DNA of 64,000 nucleotides from Rhizophagus clarus (GCA_015698045.1 BLAL01000040.1:164501-228500); one strand, 5' to 3'; numbered from the stretch's first letter, positions 1 through 13,600 are shown. Numbers and translations are program-made. The notes: a model not told the origin generated them from the letters alone.

Positions 1-27
1 GATTATATATAAATATTAGATCAAGAT

Positions 28-1440
28 TATGCATCTTCATCAGAATTACTATATTCATCAAATTCGTCATCAATTAATTGTGTGTCTTCGTCAGATTCAA
101 AATATTTTTTAGTATTTTTAAGTACTCTTCTTTAAAGTCCAAGAATAACCTGTAAAGTAATTTTTTTTAAACGCTTCTAGAAGTGTATTTCTAACAGATA
201 AAAGATTTAAATGCGATCCTAAACATGCAACTTTACTCTTAACAACTACCCAAATACCTTTAATAGGCTGCAATTCACAATGATATAGAGGAGTAAAAGA
301 TCATGTTCATATTGTTCTGTAATTTTTATACAAGAAAATTGCACCTTTTCCTTATTCTTTCAAACTAGTTCTAGAAATTCTGGCCTTTTTAAATCATTAA
401 AAATAGTAATGTCATGTATATTTAACCAGTCAATTAAATCCTGTTTTTTCGCACTTGAAGTTGGAATGTTTTTAATATACTATTTGTGATAACTTTCCAT
501 ATGAATGTTCACAGGTCCATAATTTTCATGAAGTGTCTTATACAGAGTTGAAAAAAGGTCTTCAAAAATATCAGCATTAAAATTTCCATGGTAGTCAACT
601 TGGTTAGAAACAATGTTGGCATCTTTAACAAAATCTAGTATGTCATTTCACTCCTCAGCATTATTTTTTTTTCTTTCACAGCCTCTTAGAGGTTTAATAG
701 TTGAGTTCTAAATATGAATAAAGTTAGGAATTAGTTCACTATATAATTTGTTAGAAGATTATTCCTAAATACAACAATTGCTTCAAAAATTACTAATAAA
801 GGACTATGTCTGGACGTTAGAACAATATCTTGATGAGGAACTCAAGTATTACGAGAAGTTTGATGTAAATGATAATATGACTTATCAAGAAATACTTCAG
901 TATGTCATAAGACATCATTCTTGCCTTCAAAATTAGCAAACTGAAAGCAGAGATAATGACAACAGAATGCAACATTATTAGGTGATTCATGAAAAATATT
1001 TTGATGTTCACCTTGATCATAATAATAACCCAAGCAGTGTAATATTTGAAGAAGCTTCCATTTAAAAACTCATATCCATTTTCAGTGAGAAATTGCAGCA
1101 AGATAGGTATGGTAAATTGTTCAGCTTTTTTATTTGCATCCAAAATTTTTGTACACAAAAGTTCTAAAATATTTTCATCAGATTCTGATTTAGGCATTCT
1201 GAGAGACTTGTGCAGTGTAAAAATATTGTCATCATACCTGTTCCAGTCTGATATTATGCTCCCAACTGTACCCTCAGCTACCTCCAATACCTCAGCAATC
1301 CGCTTGCATAATATGAGCTTTTGATTACTTCTTTTGTGAAGTTATTCTTTAAAAAGTAATTGTAAACATTCATTATTATCAATTTTTTGTTGTCCATTAA
1401 TGGTGTACTGCTTCGTTTCAAGGAAGAATAACTTATGGTA
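28..1440 (-). pseudogene. Decayed Tc1/IS630-type (DDE_3) transposase
   Basis: Joining reading frames on the minus strand gives a recognisable Tc1/IS630-family transposase. The N-terminal helix-turn-helix part lies near 1320-1200 (segment EVAEGTVGSIISDWN), the first catalytic block FLDKSY near 860, the block around NIHMESYHK near 500, and a C-terminal YHCELQPIKGIW block near 260, ending with an acidic tail and stop at 28-30. Such enzymes cut and paste DNA using a D-D-D/E triad. Here the copy is dead: there are many stops and frame changes, the second aspartate block has lost residues, and the third acidic position reads K in PIKGIW where the family has E. The start is uncertain. No matching terminal repeats were seen inside the window. 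Confidence 0.75.
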
Positions 1441-1924
1441 AATTAAAATTTTTTTTGGAAAATATGTGTTCAGATATGTTCTAATATATATTAAATTTTC
1501 AGCCTACTTTATTTAGGTCATATGATATTTATCTTGGCATAAATCATTTTCATTTTTGTTAAGGTACAAATATTTTTGCACTAGATCATATTTGAAAAAA
1601 AATTGTTTATATAAATATTAAAAAAAAGTTTTTTTAGTAATTGTTTCATTAGCATCAGGAAATTTTATAATGTGAAAAATTTTCCAAGTTTACGATTTTG
1701 TAAGTTTACGAATGTTTATGATGTAATCAAAAAATTTCAAAATAAAACGTAAGTTTACAATTTTGTTAGATTTACATAATATTATAATCAAAATATTACA
1801 TAAGTTTTCAATATCGTAAGATCTATGTAATATATGGTCAAAATATTTCAAGAATTTACAGTCTCGTAAACTTATGTGATATTATAGTCAAAATATTTTG
1901 AGAATTTATGATCTCATAAATTTA
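1441..1924. repeat. A+T-rich spacer with about three degenerate 75-80 bp repeats
   Basis: From about 1680 the motif AAGTTTACGAT...GTAAG followed by GTCAAAATATTT recurs three to four times at about 75-80 bp spacing with heavy divergence. No gene is seen here. It directly abuts the left end of the candidate element at 1925. Confidence 0.45.
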
Positions 1925-3008
1925 CACTGGTCAAAATTGATGCTATCGGGTACATATCGGGTTCATATCGGCTACCCAATATGTACCTGATATGTGTGAA
2001 ATATGTGTATGCTATTTAATAATACTACACATATCGGGTACCCGATATGTACCCGTCAGATGCAGAAAATTGGTGATATATAATATACATATTGGGTACA
2101 TATCTCATACATATTGGGTAGTTAAATATTGGTTACATATCATAGATTTATTGGGTACCCGATATATTTTAAAAAAATATCGGACAGATATTATACACTT
2201 ATCGGATAGTGCTAATAAGTATCCTATATATACCCGATATGTATCCTATTTGTATTTGAAATATAAGCATAATTTCATAATTTTCACACATATCAGATAG
2301 CCGAAAAGTATAGCATTTATGGGGCATTAATAGTAGTAGATTTATAATTTAAATACAATTATAATTTAAAAGTAATTTAATTCATTTAATTGTAATTACT
2401 GAAAGTTTTATTTATATTTTCAATCGATAATAAAAAAAATATTATACAAAAAATATTATAAAAAAAATTCACTACTCTTTACACAAATTTACAATTAATG
2501 TTCACTTGTTTGCTTGTTTTCATTTCATTATATCTATTTAATTTGAAAGAAAGTAAAATGTTAGTAATAAAAGTGTTAGTATGAATATTAGTAGAAGTGT
2601 TAGCAAAAGAAAAGAAACGTTAATAAAAAAATTTTTACATTAGAAAGTGTTAGTATTAATGTTAGTATGAAAGTTAGTAGAAGTAGAAAAGGAACGTCAA
2701 TAAAAAAAATATAAAGTATAAGTATTAATGTTAGTGTTAATGTTAGTAGAAGTATTAGTAAAAGTAAGGAATAAAAAATGTTTAACAGTAGAACATTGTT
2801 AGTAGGAACGTTAGTAGAAGGAAACACATTAGAAAAAAATATTAGTAAGAGTGTTAACAGGATGGAAAAAGAAATTTCAACAAAAAATGTACCTTTGTAT
2901 TTATTTTTTAGAAAAACCAATAAAGTAAAAACTCGATAGTAGAACATTGTTTAGGACGTTAGTGAGAAGAAATACATTGGAAAAATATATTAATAAGAGT
3001 GTTAAGAA

Positions 3009-3405
3009 TAACATAATAATGGGAAAAGAAATTTCAACAAAAAATATACCTTTATCTTTATTTTTTAGACAAAAACAATAAAGTAAAAATTTGAGAGAGA
3101 GAGAAAAAAGTTTTGAAAAAAAAAAACGATAAATAAATAATTAAATCGTGATCATGCAATCACATGATCAACAAAATTATCAATTTTTATTGGTTATTTG
3201 GGTAATATTATAAATAACATAATAATAGGAAAAGAAATTTCAACAAAAAATATACCAAACAATAAAGTAAAAATTTGAGAGAGAGAGAAAAAGTTTTTGA
3301 AAAAAAAAAAAAAATACGATAAATAAATAATTAAATCATGATCGTGCAATCACATGATCAACAAAATTATCAATTTTTATTGGTTATTTGGGTAATATTA
3401 TATTC
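3009..3405. repeat. Tandem duplication of about 200 bp
   Basis: The stretch from ACATAATAATGGG through TGGTTATTTGGGTAATATTA is present twice, offset by about 206 bp. The second copy lacks about 20 bp (a TTTATCTTTATT-type stretch). Both copies carry a GA run, an A run and a palindromic ATCATGCAATCACATGAT core. Nothing coding is seen. Confidence 0.75.
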
Positions 3406-4200
3406 AGCTACATCAGCCACAAAATCAGTCACCTATCGAATGCACAAGTCAATATTAGCGAAGAAGCACAAACTTGATTATTCACTATTCGTGCTCAATT
3501 TGAGTTGATAAAATTATTAAAAAATCACTGATTTTATTAAATTTATCAGAATTTTTATACCTAATTAAAGATGATTAAATTAAGTTTTACTACCGATTTC
3601 ATTATAACGTTACCAACTTTTTTGTTAATCTTGGATATTTTATTTTGAATTTAAATTGTTTGCTTTGAACTCGAGTTGAACTCGTTTGCTCAAGATCTTT
3701 GTGTAATGTATTGTAGATCTGTAATTGTTTTATTTGTAGTCTATAATTAGCAAAAGCTTATTATAAACCAAAATAAAAAACACTATTTATTTACGTATCT
3801 GTATTATTAGATTTTACCTTTTTTAGATTTGATATATAATTAAAAAGAAGACCTTTATCTTGATATTTTGGAATTACGATCATTATAATTGACTTTAGGT
3901 CAAGTTTAACTTGTTCATTATGATTGATTGTATTGTAGATCTGTATCTGTATTATAATTAATATAAAGAAGACAGATCATAATAATCATGACATATTTGA
4001 GAAATTAGAACAATTTACGTAAATGTTCTTGAAGGGTAATTAATATAATAATACAAGGTGATAAAAAATTGTTTATAAAAAGAGGTTTCATCTTTTTTTT
4101 TTTTCTTACAATAAATTTGTTGTTGTTATTTTTATTATATATTCTTTTTCTTAAAATTTGTTGCTGTTATTTTTTATTATTATATATTCTTTTTCTTAAA

Positions 4201-4800
4201 ATGCCCACAAATTGGACTGATGCAATAACTGAATATTTAATAAGATATAGGAGGTAAAAAATTAAATGAAAACTAATAAATAACTTTGATCATATTCTAG
4301 TTTTTTTTTCTCTTACATTTCTTGAACTAAAAATTAAATAAATAATGTAAAGAAAAAGGAACAACTACTACCATGACATACCCGGGAGGGACCGCTCCGA
4401 ATTCTGGGAGAGCCTAGCTCGAAGAATTTGGAGACAGTTCTGCGTGAGGTTCACTAGCCAACAGGTAGAAAGAAAGTGGAGAAACTTGGTCAGGAATTTT
4501 AATGTTAGTAAAATAATAATAAATCATAAAAAAAAAATTAAAAAAAAATAAAAAATTAATAGTATTAACATTTTTAGAATTTCTGTAAATGGAGGAATGG
4601 TGCACGAAATGGAAGGTAGTCCTGGGAAGGAGAAAGATATTATAGGCAGTTCTGCACAAAGTTTTAGGACAGACCTGGTAATTATTAAGAATTTTTTTAA
4701 TTTATATTTAAGTTATTTAAGTTCTAAATTTATATATATTTCTTAGGGAACCATCACAGTCGTAAGCGGCGTAGAAACACTGCGCATCGGCAGCTTCGAA
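4201..4800 (+). CDS. Possible spliced Myb/SANT-like DNA-binding protein
   Basis: An ATG at 4201 opens MPTNWTDAITEYLIRYRR. A donor (GTAAAA) at 4254 and an acceptor AG at 4357-4358 join it in frame to NNYYHDIPGRDRSEFWESL... and then TSQQVERKWRNLVRNF. The spaced aromatic residues W-FW-W in a helical, basic context are the pattern of Myb/SANT- or trihelix-like DNA-binding domains, such as those that accompany some transposases. A third segment after about 4577 and a fourth near 4747-4800 (with the basic run RKRRRN, then a stop) may be later exons, but their frames do not join cleanly. It lies within the candidate element at 1925-6374 and could be its DNA-binding subunit. Function is inference from the domain pattern; no catalytic domain is seen. 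Confidence 0.45.
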
Positions 4801-5459
4801 ATCTGTAAATTATATTTTTTTATTTTTATTTTTTTTTTTATTTTGTATTTTTTATATTTTATTTTTATTTTTATTTTTTTATTTATATTTTTATATTTTT
4901 ATTATTTTTATTATTATTTTTTATTTTTTATTATCTTTTATTATTATTATTTTTTATTAAATATATATATATTTTATATAGTCATCTAATTATTATTTTA
5001 ATATTTTTACTATTTTATAATTTGATTTAATATCGGCCTATATTCAACTGAAATTAAAAAATTCGATCTCAATTATAAGTAATTAAAGCTTATTATAATA
5101 AATTGCTTTTATTCAATAAACATTCATTTTTTTTTATTAAAATATTAATTAAATAAACAATCTGTCGTCATATATTATATAATATATTGTAATGGTGAAA
5201 TGTCTCCAATAAATTTTTAAAAAAGGTACATTTAGGCGTGACAGATCTAATACCGCTGATTCTTCCAAAATGTTACTAAAATCTTTCCATAGATCAAATT
5301 GAGAGAATTAATCTATCAATTTACAATATAAAATCTTGAAATAATTTTTCACATTTTCAAAATATGTGATCAAACTCATTTTTGCTAAACTGCCGAAACC
5401 TTTTGGTGTTTACATATTTAATTTAACGATCATTGATTATCATGATCAATCTATTTTTA
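4801..5459. other. A/T simple-sequence spacer, no gene seen
   Basis: Runs of TTTTATTTTTATT (4805-4970) are followed by unremarkable A+T-rich DNA. No coding or structured signal was found. Confidence 0.6.
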
Positions 5460-5830
5460 CAGTTTTCTAAACCATGATTTTTTTTTATTTTTTTTTTAGG
5501 TTGCTGGACTCCCGGACTTGAAATGTAAGTTGGAAGGAGTGGGGGAATTTTTTTTTAATATTAAAGAAATGTTACTAACGTTTCTTTATTTTTTTTAGGT
5601 TGCCAGCCTTCTTGGACGAACTGGACTTGGGAATGTAAGTTGGAAAGGATGGTGATTTTTTTTTAATGTTAAAGAAACGTTACTAACATTTCTTTCTTTA
5701 TTTTTTCAGATTGCTGAACTCCAGACTTGAAATGTAAGGAAGGAGTGAGGGATATTTTTTGAATATTAAAGAAACAGTTTTAACGTTTCTTTTATTTATT
5801 TTAGGTTGCAGTTTCCCTTGTTCCTCTTGA
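5460..5830 (+). repeat. Three tandem exon-like units (about 115 bp) with splice-site edges
   Basis: Three units start with T-run-TTTAGGTTGC and contain a short G/C-richer core such as TGGACTCCCGGACTTGAAATG. Each continues into GTAAGTTGGAAGGAGTGG and then an imperfect palindrome AAAGAAACGTTACTAACGTTTCTT. A fourth partial start (TTTTAGGTTGCAG) follows at about 5800. Each core is bounded by a perfect-looking acceptor and donor, so the block looks like a duplicated mini-exon with its introns. Whether it is transcribed is unknown. Confidence 0.6.
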
Positions 5831-6688
5831 TCCTAACGTGATCACGATTAAAAAAAGTTTGAGCAAACTTTTTTTAAAATTGTATTATAAATGACTGTAA
5901 CTTTTTTATTAATTTATTGTAATAAAATACGTAATAAAATAAAAATATTAACAATAATAATTATACTTTTAAACACTTTACAAAAAATTTATAAACTTGA
6001 TAATGCATTCAACAAATAAGACAATAAAAATTTTTTAACTACATTAAACGAATTAAAAATTTCTAAAAAGAAAAATCTATAAAGAAAGTAAACTCAAAAA
6101 AATATCTTAATACGTTATATAATATGAAATCTAACATATTAAAATTTGTATCACATATCGGGTATCCAATATGTGTAAGATAGAACTGTGCCCAATATAT
6201 ATTAAATAACATATCGGTGACCAATAGTTTAAATATCGGGGTCTTGGTAATTAGGCATATTTTGAAGTATAATAAATCAGGTACCCGATATGTAAAAATA
6301 CCCGATATTTATCTGATTAGCCGCCGATATATAAGTCCCTGATATGTACCTGATAGAATTGATTTTGACCAGTGGAGGATAATTCTTTAATAAGTTTTTT
6401 TAGCATACCTAATACTTTCTTATGTTCAAAGAAAAATAGAAGTGCTGGTAACTTCTTTTCGATTATGAGTAATTAATATGTCACATAAATTGATCTAGTC
6501 ACATCATGAATATAAATTCTATAAACTGTTATTACTGAATAATTTGTAATAAAATTCATGTATTTATTTATTGGTAGTTATGCTAATGATTTAATATTTT
6601 AATATAGCGGAAGTTGTATGTGTTTTTATTTACATATACAGTATTAATTATTATATATATTTTCACTACAAAGACATTAATAATAATA

Positions 6689-8300
6689 TTACAAATAATT
6701 TATCTGATCTCTGAAAATTTCAATAATTTTATCAATCAATATGTCTCTTTTTTTAAGATTATTACCATATGGAAAAATAATGTTGTGAAATTTTAATAAA
6801 TATTCGTGAAATTTATCATAAACATACTTGACCAAGTGCCTTCTAAATTCAAACAGACAGATCATTACATTATATTGTATTGTGATACTTATTAATAAAT
6901 CTGAATATTTCACCAGCGCAAAATTCTATCACAAGTTATGTACATAAATACATAAAATAAGAATTCAATTTCATCATTAATTAAATATATGTGAAGAACT
7001 TCAGATTTGAAACACATCAAAACCTAAATTTGAAATGATATGAAATTACATGTATCATTGCATAAATAATAAGTAGATAAATATACCAGAAGAAAAGAAA
7101 ATAGATAAGTTCTGGTCAATAGAGTATTCACTAAGTCAGAAGTATTTGATGCTACATTCCAATTGATAAAATAGCCTCTTTGATTTTTGTATACGATATT
7201 TAAATATGAAACATTATGATAAATATAATGTTCATGAGAAAACTTTAAAGCTTTTATAACATCTCGTAAAGCCTTTAAAGTCTCTTTTACACTATGTTTT
7301 TTGGCTTTGAGATGCAATGAATCTATATGAAAATGATCAATTAAAATACTTTTGATGATCTTACATAAAAATCAGAATATACATTCTACCATTTGAAAGT
7401 AATTCTTTTTTAATAACTTGGAAAATGTACTCGCAATTTTTAAGAATCCTGAGCATCTTCAGCTCATTGTTGAAATTCATAGAGGCTTTATGAATGGCTT
7501 TTTTTGAGTTTATAAAGCTGAAGAAAATAAATGATCCTCATCTGTTATCTGCTTGTCAAAGAACGCTTTTATAGGTAAAGCCTGAAGTATTGACTAACAC
7601 TTCATAATCTTTAGGTGAAGAGTAGCTGAACTGATATTGATTCGAACTCAACATATTTAGTAGCATTTGCATTCCTATTATTAGTTTAGTAAAACTAAGT
7701 TTCAATAAACCTGAACATTTAAGTTTAAATTCAGAATTAGTGTATATGAACTCTATAAAGTTAGTATAACAAACTGCGCTGATAATAAAATGTCATTCAT
7801 ATTGCATTTAAAAAATAATTTGAAAATAGTCTACAAGTTGTCTGATTGTCTCGTGATATAAGATAGTATTATTTAATAAATGTTTGATCTCAATTCCAAA
7901 TACAAGATGAACTCACAAAACTTGTGATCCATCAACGATAGAAATATCAATCTTTCTAATAGGATTCTTTAGCCAGTTTGAAGTTGATATATCAATAATA
8001 TTGCATTTAATTTGTCTCTCGAAAAACTATGAATTTTTTTTGCACTTCATCTTCATTTATACAATTATGCAGTAAACTCATTGTATCTAAACTATCAAGT
8101 GATATTGGTGTTTCACTTTTTAAAAAAGAGAAGATTTCGTTAAGGGCAAGGCTTGCATTATTTAAAACATTCTTTTCAACTTCATGTGAAACTGTGACAG
8201 TAAACTTAGTTTTATAAAGCTCATTCTCAAAAAGTTGAACCTTCTTCTTAACCTCATTTATTTCTTTTTCAGACTATTTTAAAGAGACTACAAGAAAAAA
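6689..8300 (-). pseudogene. Relic of a FunK1-like protein kinase
   Basis: Minus-strand frames join into a kinase-like protein. The clearest part (7317-7024) contains LRDVIKALKFSHEH, then YHNVSYLNIVYKNQRGYFINWNVAS. Those blocks correspond to the catalytic loop (HRD/HND...N) and the ID/DWD block of fungal FunK1-type kinases. Upstream pieces (8217-7700) include FTVTVSHEVEKNVLNNASLALNEI and SIVDGSQVL. Numerous stops and shifts break the frame, the catalytic Asp is replaced by Val (HNV), and the DFG-equivalent reads INWN, so the copy is inactive. FunK1 kinases are heavily expanded in Glomeromycotina; no role for this copy can be inferred. Boundaries are approximate. Confidence 0.5.
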
Positions 8301-9352
8301 TTTTGTTTAGAAATATCAATGCAGAAAAAAAAAGAAGATTGGCATCTATCAAGGAAAGTGCATCACGTTCAAGTTGACCAATCATTATAACGTAAAGGCT
8401 TACCTGAATGTTCATCTAAATTGGGTTAGAATGTTAGATTATTAAGAAAAGTTAATAGCGTCACAACGACAAACATTTATCTCTTAAGCACTTAATAATA
8501 ATCAAAAAAAGTTTCAACTTTATCTGATAAAAGCATATTAAGAGAAGCCTTAATCTCTTCATCATTTTCTTCAAAATATTCAAGTCAGTTCTTTATATCC
8601 ATTCTTAAAAGTTGACTTTTGATTATACTATGCATCTTGCTGTTAGTAAAAAGATCAACTTTACATTCTTTCACTCGTTATCTATTGTCTGTTATTATTA
8701 ATAGTAAAAAAATTTTTTCTAAAGCTGATTTTCTGAAAAGAATTTTATATTAACTTACTGATTATATATTTATGATTCAGAATAAACTTTTATTAAACTT
8801 CATTAATTATTTTAACACGTTTTAAGCTTATGATTATTAATTAAAAATGCGTTTTGTGATCTAAACTCCAAAGTTATGAAATTCTTATACATCATGTTGA
8901 TAAATTTGAGTCATCATGAGATATTTTAATTATACACGAACTAAATAATATTGCCAAATACATATTTATACTTTTAATTTTCATTTTTGTTATGATATAC
9001 ATATATACAATATCACATAAATTTTATTAATTATTCCAGATTCAAAAAATAAAATTTGCACTTATTTTGACCTGCTATCAAAGAGGGAGAGAGTATACAG
9101 ATCTTAGACCATTTAATGCAAGTCCTAGTACCAAGTTATTTATTTGCTCTCACATTTTCAGAAAATATTGTATTTATAATTAATAAAACTATTACGCCTA
9201 TTTATTTTTCTAACCATATCCCATAATTTTTGAATTCTAAAATAAATTATACCACTTATATCTACAGAATTTTAGTCTATTCCACTTACAGATTATATAA
9301 TAGATTATTTCCTGCAAGAAAACTCTCTGAGATAAAATAATTTCAAACCTAT
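8301..9352. other. Unassigned A+T-rich DNA with scattered short frames
   Basis: There may be a more distal, unrecognisable part of the kinase relic near 8400-8650 on the minus strand. No promoter, RNA gene or repeat was identified. Confidence 0.4.
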
Positions 9353-9743
9353 GTGAAGAATTCTGAGATTAGCAATATGGTAAAAGAAATAAAACAAGTT
9401 GAAACTTCTAATTCACACTTATTACTATACTTCATTTTCACAATATTCTATTCCGTCTCATATTCAAGAAATTTGTTAGTTAATAAAGGTGTTTCAATTT
9501 TTTTATCGCTAGAACAATATTACGCCAAGTATCAAGACATTGCCAGAAAATTTTATTCAATATATTGCACACTGTATCTCAGCATATGATGAAAATCTGG
9601 TGACAGAAATTAATACTGTACTAATTAGGCACATGACAATGATCACGATTTTTTCAGCAAATATCAAATATGTAGAAAGAATTAAGAAAGGTAATATGTC
9701 TGCTTTATTTTTGAGCATCTATAGAGCTGAGAAAAATGATTAG
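9353..9743 (+). pseudogene. Two overlapping short frames, unknown protein relic
   Basis: Two frames overlap at 9540-9589. The first reads MKNSEISNMVKEIKQVE..., the second ...ISAYDENLVTEINTVLIRHMTMIT...MSALFLSIYRAEKND. Together they look like one protein broken by a frame change, but I do not recognise a family. Composition is less A/T-extreme than the flanks, which is the only reason to list it. It could equally be chance. Confidence 0.2.
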
Positions 9744-12369
9744 CATTGTATGATAGCAATTTTCTAAAATTAAGTCAAGAAATCAAACAAATTAATTTTG
9801 CTATTATTTTACAGAATATACTTGTTTGATTGATTGTTGATATTGTTGAGGTTAATAGTGGTAAGTTTGAATATTTGTTTTAATCCTTTTTTACTTTACT
9901 TGCACAAAGTGGATAAAAGGATTCACTAAATAAAGCTTTATCTTTTTATAAGATTTGTAGTGCATTTAAGGATTGATCTTTAAAATAAATCTTTAGGGAA
10001 ATTACATTATTATGATTCATCACAAAATTACATCAACAGATACTCCTTAAAATTATAATAGACACTGGGATCATGTTTCTAAATCAATAAGGAGCTTTTT
10101 TATTATTAATCCATATAAAAGCTTGAGTATATGTAGAAAGTTTTGAGAATAAATAATATAGTGGTAATGACTTGTTTTTGTAATACATGATGACTTTTTT
10201 AAATAATACTGCGCTTTTATCAAGTATTGATTCATAGATGAAAAACTGATTAAGAAATATTAGCATACAAATACAATCTCACATTCTTCTCAACACATAC
10301 TAAATATGACATATAAATAATCATCAAAGATTTTTGGTAAAAAATTTTTTTTTTATTTTATAAATTCTTTAATAGTTTTGAGTAAAAAGTTTTTTTTTAG
10401 TTATTTTTTTTTAAATTATTTTTAATAGTAAAATTTTATTAATTATAACTTTTTTTTTATTTATAGGTTTTAAATAACTGTTGGATAGATAATATTTTAA
10501 ATTGAATTTTACTGTAAATTTTTTTTAGTTTTTTGGAATATTTATTTTTGCTATAACAAAAATTAACTAATGCTTTATTTTTTTTCTTATTAAATAACTT
10601 TTTAGATTTTTTTTAATAGTAATTACTAATTTTATTTTATTTATACATAAATAATAAGAATATGTGTAATAATTTTTAGATAAAATAAAGACATATAATA
10701 AGAAAATAGATAAGAAGATGCATACATTAATCAAAAAGAAAATAAAATACTAAAGTTTCATAGTATTACTAATATATTAGAAAATAGATTGAAATATGGA
10801 AAAAAAACATTTAAAAATAAAAAATTAAATTGTTTAAATTTCAATTAAGAGGTTTAAAATAAATAATAATAATAGTATATTGTAACAAAAAATTAAATTA
10901 TTAAATGGATAAAGGAAAGTAAAAGGACAAAGTGAATGAAAAAGAATCATTATGATATTTTAATATTTTTTTTGGATTGATTATATTTCTTACTTATAGA
11001 TATCTTAACCATTTTTCTGGTAGAAAATTGCTAAAAAAAAATTTGGATTTTTAGTTTTTTAGCCTCTTTACAAATAATGTTTTTATATTTTATGGATCTA
11101 GCCATATCTTTTAAAACTTGTTTGATTTAATATTACCAAGTTTTAACAAAATTACTGACTTAGTATAAACTTTAACAAGAAAATAGCTTATAATTATAAA
11201 CTTTAGGTTTTTTTTGTATTTCTAAAAACTTTTGTAAAATTTGTATTTAGATAAATCTGATCTTAAATATTTTAGAAAATGTTTTGCAAATATTAAGATA
11301 GACAAAGTAAAGTCATTAGTTAAAGTTTTTATTTATAATAGAAGTATAAATACCATCTAAATTATTTTATACATATCATAATATATAATAATTATGATAT
11401 CCTAAATTATTTTGGCACTTTACATAATAAATTATATATATGTTAAATAAATTATGACATTCCAAATTATAATTATAGCAGTTCAAAATAATTTGGGTGG
11501 CATCTATAATCATAAGTAATAATTGCTTATTTTTTACTTAAGGACAAATAGAAGTTATAAAAATAGTAACTTAAAGCTATTTACCTTTTTTCTAGTTTTT
11601 TCTTTAAGTTCTAAAAATATTAATGACTTTTCTTTATTTTTTATTTTTTGCCTATCTATATTTTAGTTTTTAGTTTTTTTTTTATTAATAGTTTTAAAAA
11701 GTTGAAGATATTAAATATAGATCAGTGTTTTGGTAATTTGGTATAACTTTTTTTTTAGGATTTTGTTAGACGATTTAAATAAAAGAAAAGATGTAATTGG
11801 ATTATTTATTTTAAATTTTACTAACTGATACATATTAATCTTTAGTTAAACTAGTTAAAGTCACATAGAAAAAGTAAATACTAATTATAAACTTTTTTTT
11901 AGTGTATTTACGCTAATTAAGTATGGGTCACGAGATTGGATATATTTTTATTAAGGTCTTTTATTAAAGTTTATTGAAAAAAAGAGATCTTGCCTACTTT
12001 ATATATTTGTATATAATTATATATAAAATTTTAGAGTAAAGATGTTACCTATAACTGTAATTATAAAACATAGTGTTGTAGGTAATAGGTTCCAATCTAG
12101 CTTCCTCAAAGTGTTAAAGTTGTAATAGAATTCCAAACAATACTAATATTCATAAATTGAGTTTACGTAGATTGATCAATATAGGAGTAACTTATATATG
12201 ATATTTGTATAAAGTTTATAATAAATATATGTGGATTTATTAAAAAATACTTATTTCAATAAATGTAAATTACTCAGTATTTACCAAAATTTATTTTATT
12301 TTATTTATTTTTTCACTTTTTTTCAGTATTTTATATCAAATTTATTTATTTTTATTATTCTTTTTCAGT
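9744..12369. other. A+T-rich intergenic DNA, no gene seen
   Basis: Long T- and A-runs with scattered inverted words such as CAAATTATTTTGGC and CCAAATTATTTTGAACTG near 11410-11500. The short frame at 10266-10084 on the minus strand has no recognisable feature and is not called. Confidence 0.5.
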
Positions 12370-13600
12370 TTTTAATATCCTAATTCCAAATGTTTTTTAT
12401 TTGACAACATTATAAAAAAAGAAAAAAAAAGTTAATAACTTAATTAATTAAAAAAAGAACAATGAAAGACACCTTACAATTTAAAATTAAAAGTCTGATT
12501 ATGCTTTTTGTTCAACAATACTACAAAAAAAACAATTAATTAATTAGTTAAAAAAACACTGAAAAATACTTCACTACTCTTCTTTACTTTATTTAATTTT
12601 AAAAGTTTGGTCATACTTTTCGTTTGACAACACTACAAAAAATAAAAAAAAGTTAATAACTTAATTAATTAAAAAAAAACAATAAAACATTTCTCTCAAC
12701 CCTCTCTTACCTTAATTCCAAAAATCTGTGCATGCTTTTCATTTGGCAACACTACAAAAAAGAAAAAAAAATAATTAATTAATTAGTTAAAAAAAATATT
12801 GAAAAACATTTTCCTATTCTCCTTTACTTTAATTCCAAAAGTCCAGTCATGCTTTTCATCTGATAACATTACAAAAAATAAAAAAAAAATTAATAACTTA
12901 ATTAATTAAAAAAATAATAAAATACTTTTCCCAACTCTCTCTTACCTTAATTCCAAAAGTTTAGTTATGTTTTTGTCTGGTAACGCTACAAAAAAAAATA
13001 AAAAAAATTAATTAATTAGTTAAAAAAAATACTGAAAAACATTTCTTTTACCTCCTTATTTTAATTTTAAAAGTTCAATTGTACTTTTCATCTGGCAATA
13101 CTACAAAAAAGAAAAAAAAAAATAATTAATTAATTAGTTAAAAAAAAATATCAAAAAATATTTTTCTACTCTCCTTTTAAGGTTACCTGCCTAAACTAAT
13201 TTTAAATTTGGCTAAACGTCTAAACTTTAGTTTTACTGATTTTTTAATAATACTTTACTATTATTTCATTATTTAATATGATTTACTATAAATTTTGACA
13301 TTTGTCAAGTTTCGCTAATTTTTTACTAAGATTTTAATATAGTTTTGTCAAGTTTTACCCTTTTGATATTTAGACAGTTTGCTAAACTACCTAGTTTCAC
13401 CTAGCAACCTTATTTTCTTTACCTTAATTTCAAAAATCCAATCATACTTTTTATCCAGTAACATTACAAAAAATAAAAAAAAGTTAATAACTTAATTAAT
13501 TAAAAAAAATAATGAAACATCTCTTTCAATTCTCCATTATTTTAATTCTAAAAGTCCAGTTATGCTTTTCATCTGACAATACTACAAAAATAAACTGATA
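12370..13600 (-). repeat. Minisatellite of exon-like units, about nine copies, minus orientation
   Basis: Read on the minus strand, units of about 115 bp contain a core like TGTTGCCAGATGAAAAGCATG...GGAATTAAGG. Each is preceded by a pyrimidine run ending TTGTAG and followed by GTAAGG-like sequence and AATTAATTAATT. Core copies start near 12376, 12482, 12594, 12713, 12828, 12945, 13059, 13423 and 13541. The same family occurs on the plus strand at 43240-44640. The unit near 13150 is interrupted by a small TA-flanked insertion. Confidence 0.8.
13180..13410. mobile_element. Small TIR element (about 231 bp) with TA duplication
   Basis: The ends are AGGTTACCTG and, reversed, AGGTTGCTAG; TA is present on both sides (13178-13179 and 13411-13412). 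Removing the element and one TA restores the interrupted minisatellite unit. TA duplication suggests mobilisation by a Tc1/mariner-type enzyme. No coding capacity. Confidence 0.7.

Larger units (their letters stand above)
1925..6374. mobile_element. Candidate TIR DNA transposon with GGTACC-rich subterminal repeats
   Basis: The left end starts CACTGGTCAAAATTGATGC and the right end, reversed, starts CACTGGTCAAAATCAATTC. Inside both ends lie many copies, in both orientations, of a word like GGGTACCCGATATGT (about 1945-2300 and 6150-6350), the arrangement expected for transposase-binding subterminal repeats. The interior holds G/T-rich simple repeats (2560-2830), a tandem duplication, a possible Myb-like gene and a splice-site-like triplicate. 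No transposase was recognised, so the copy would be non-autonomous or decayed. I could not find a convincing target-site duplication, which lowers confidence. Confidence 0.55.
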
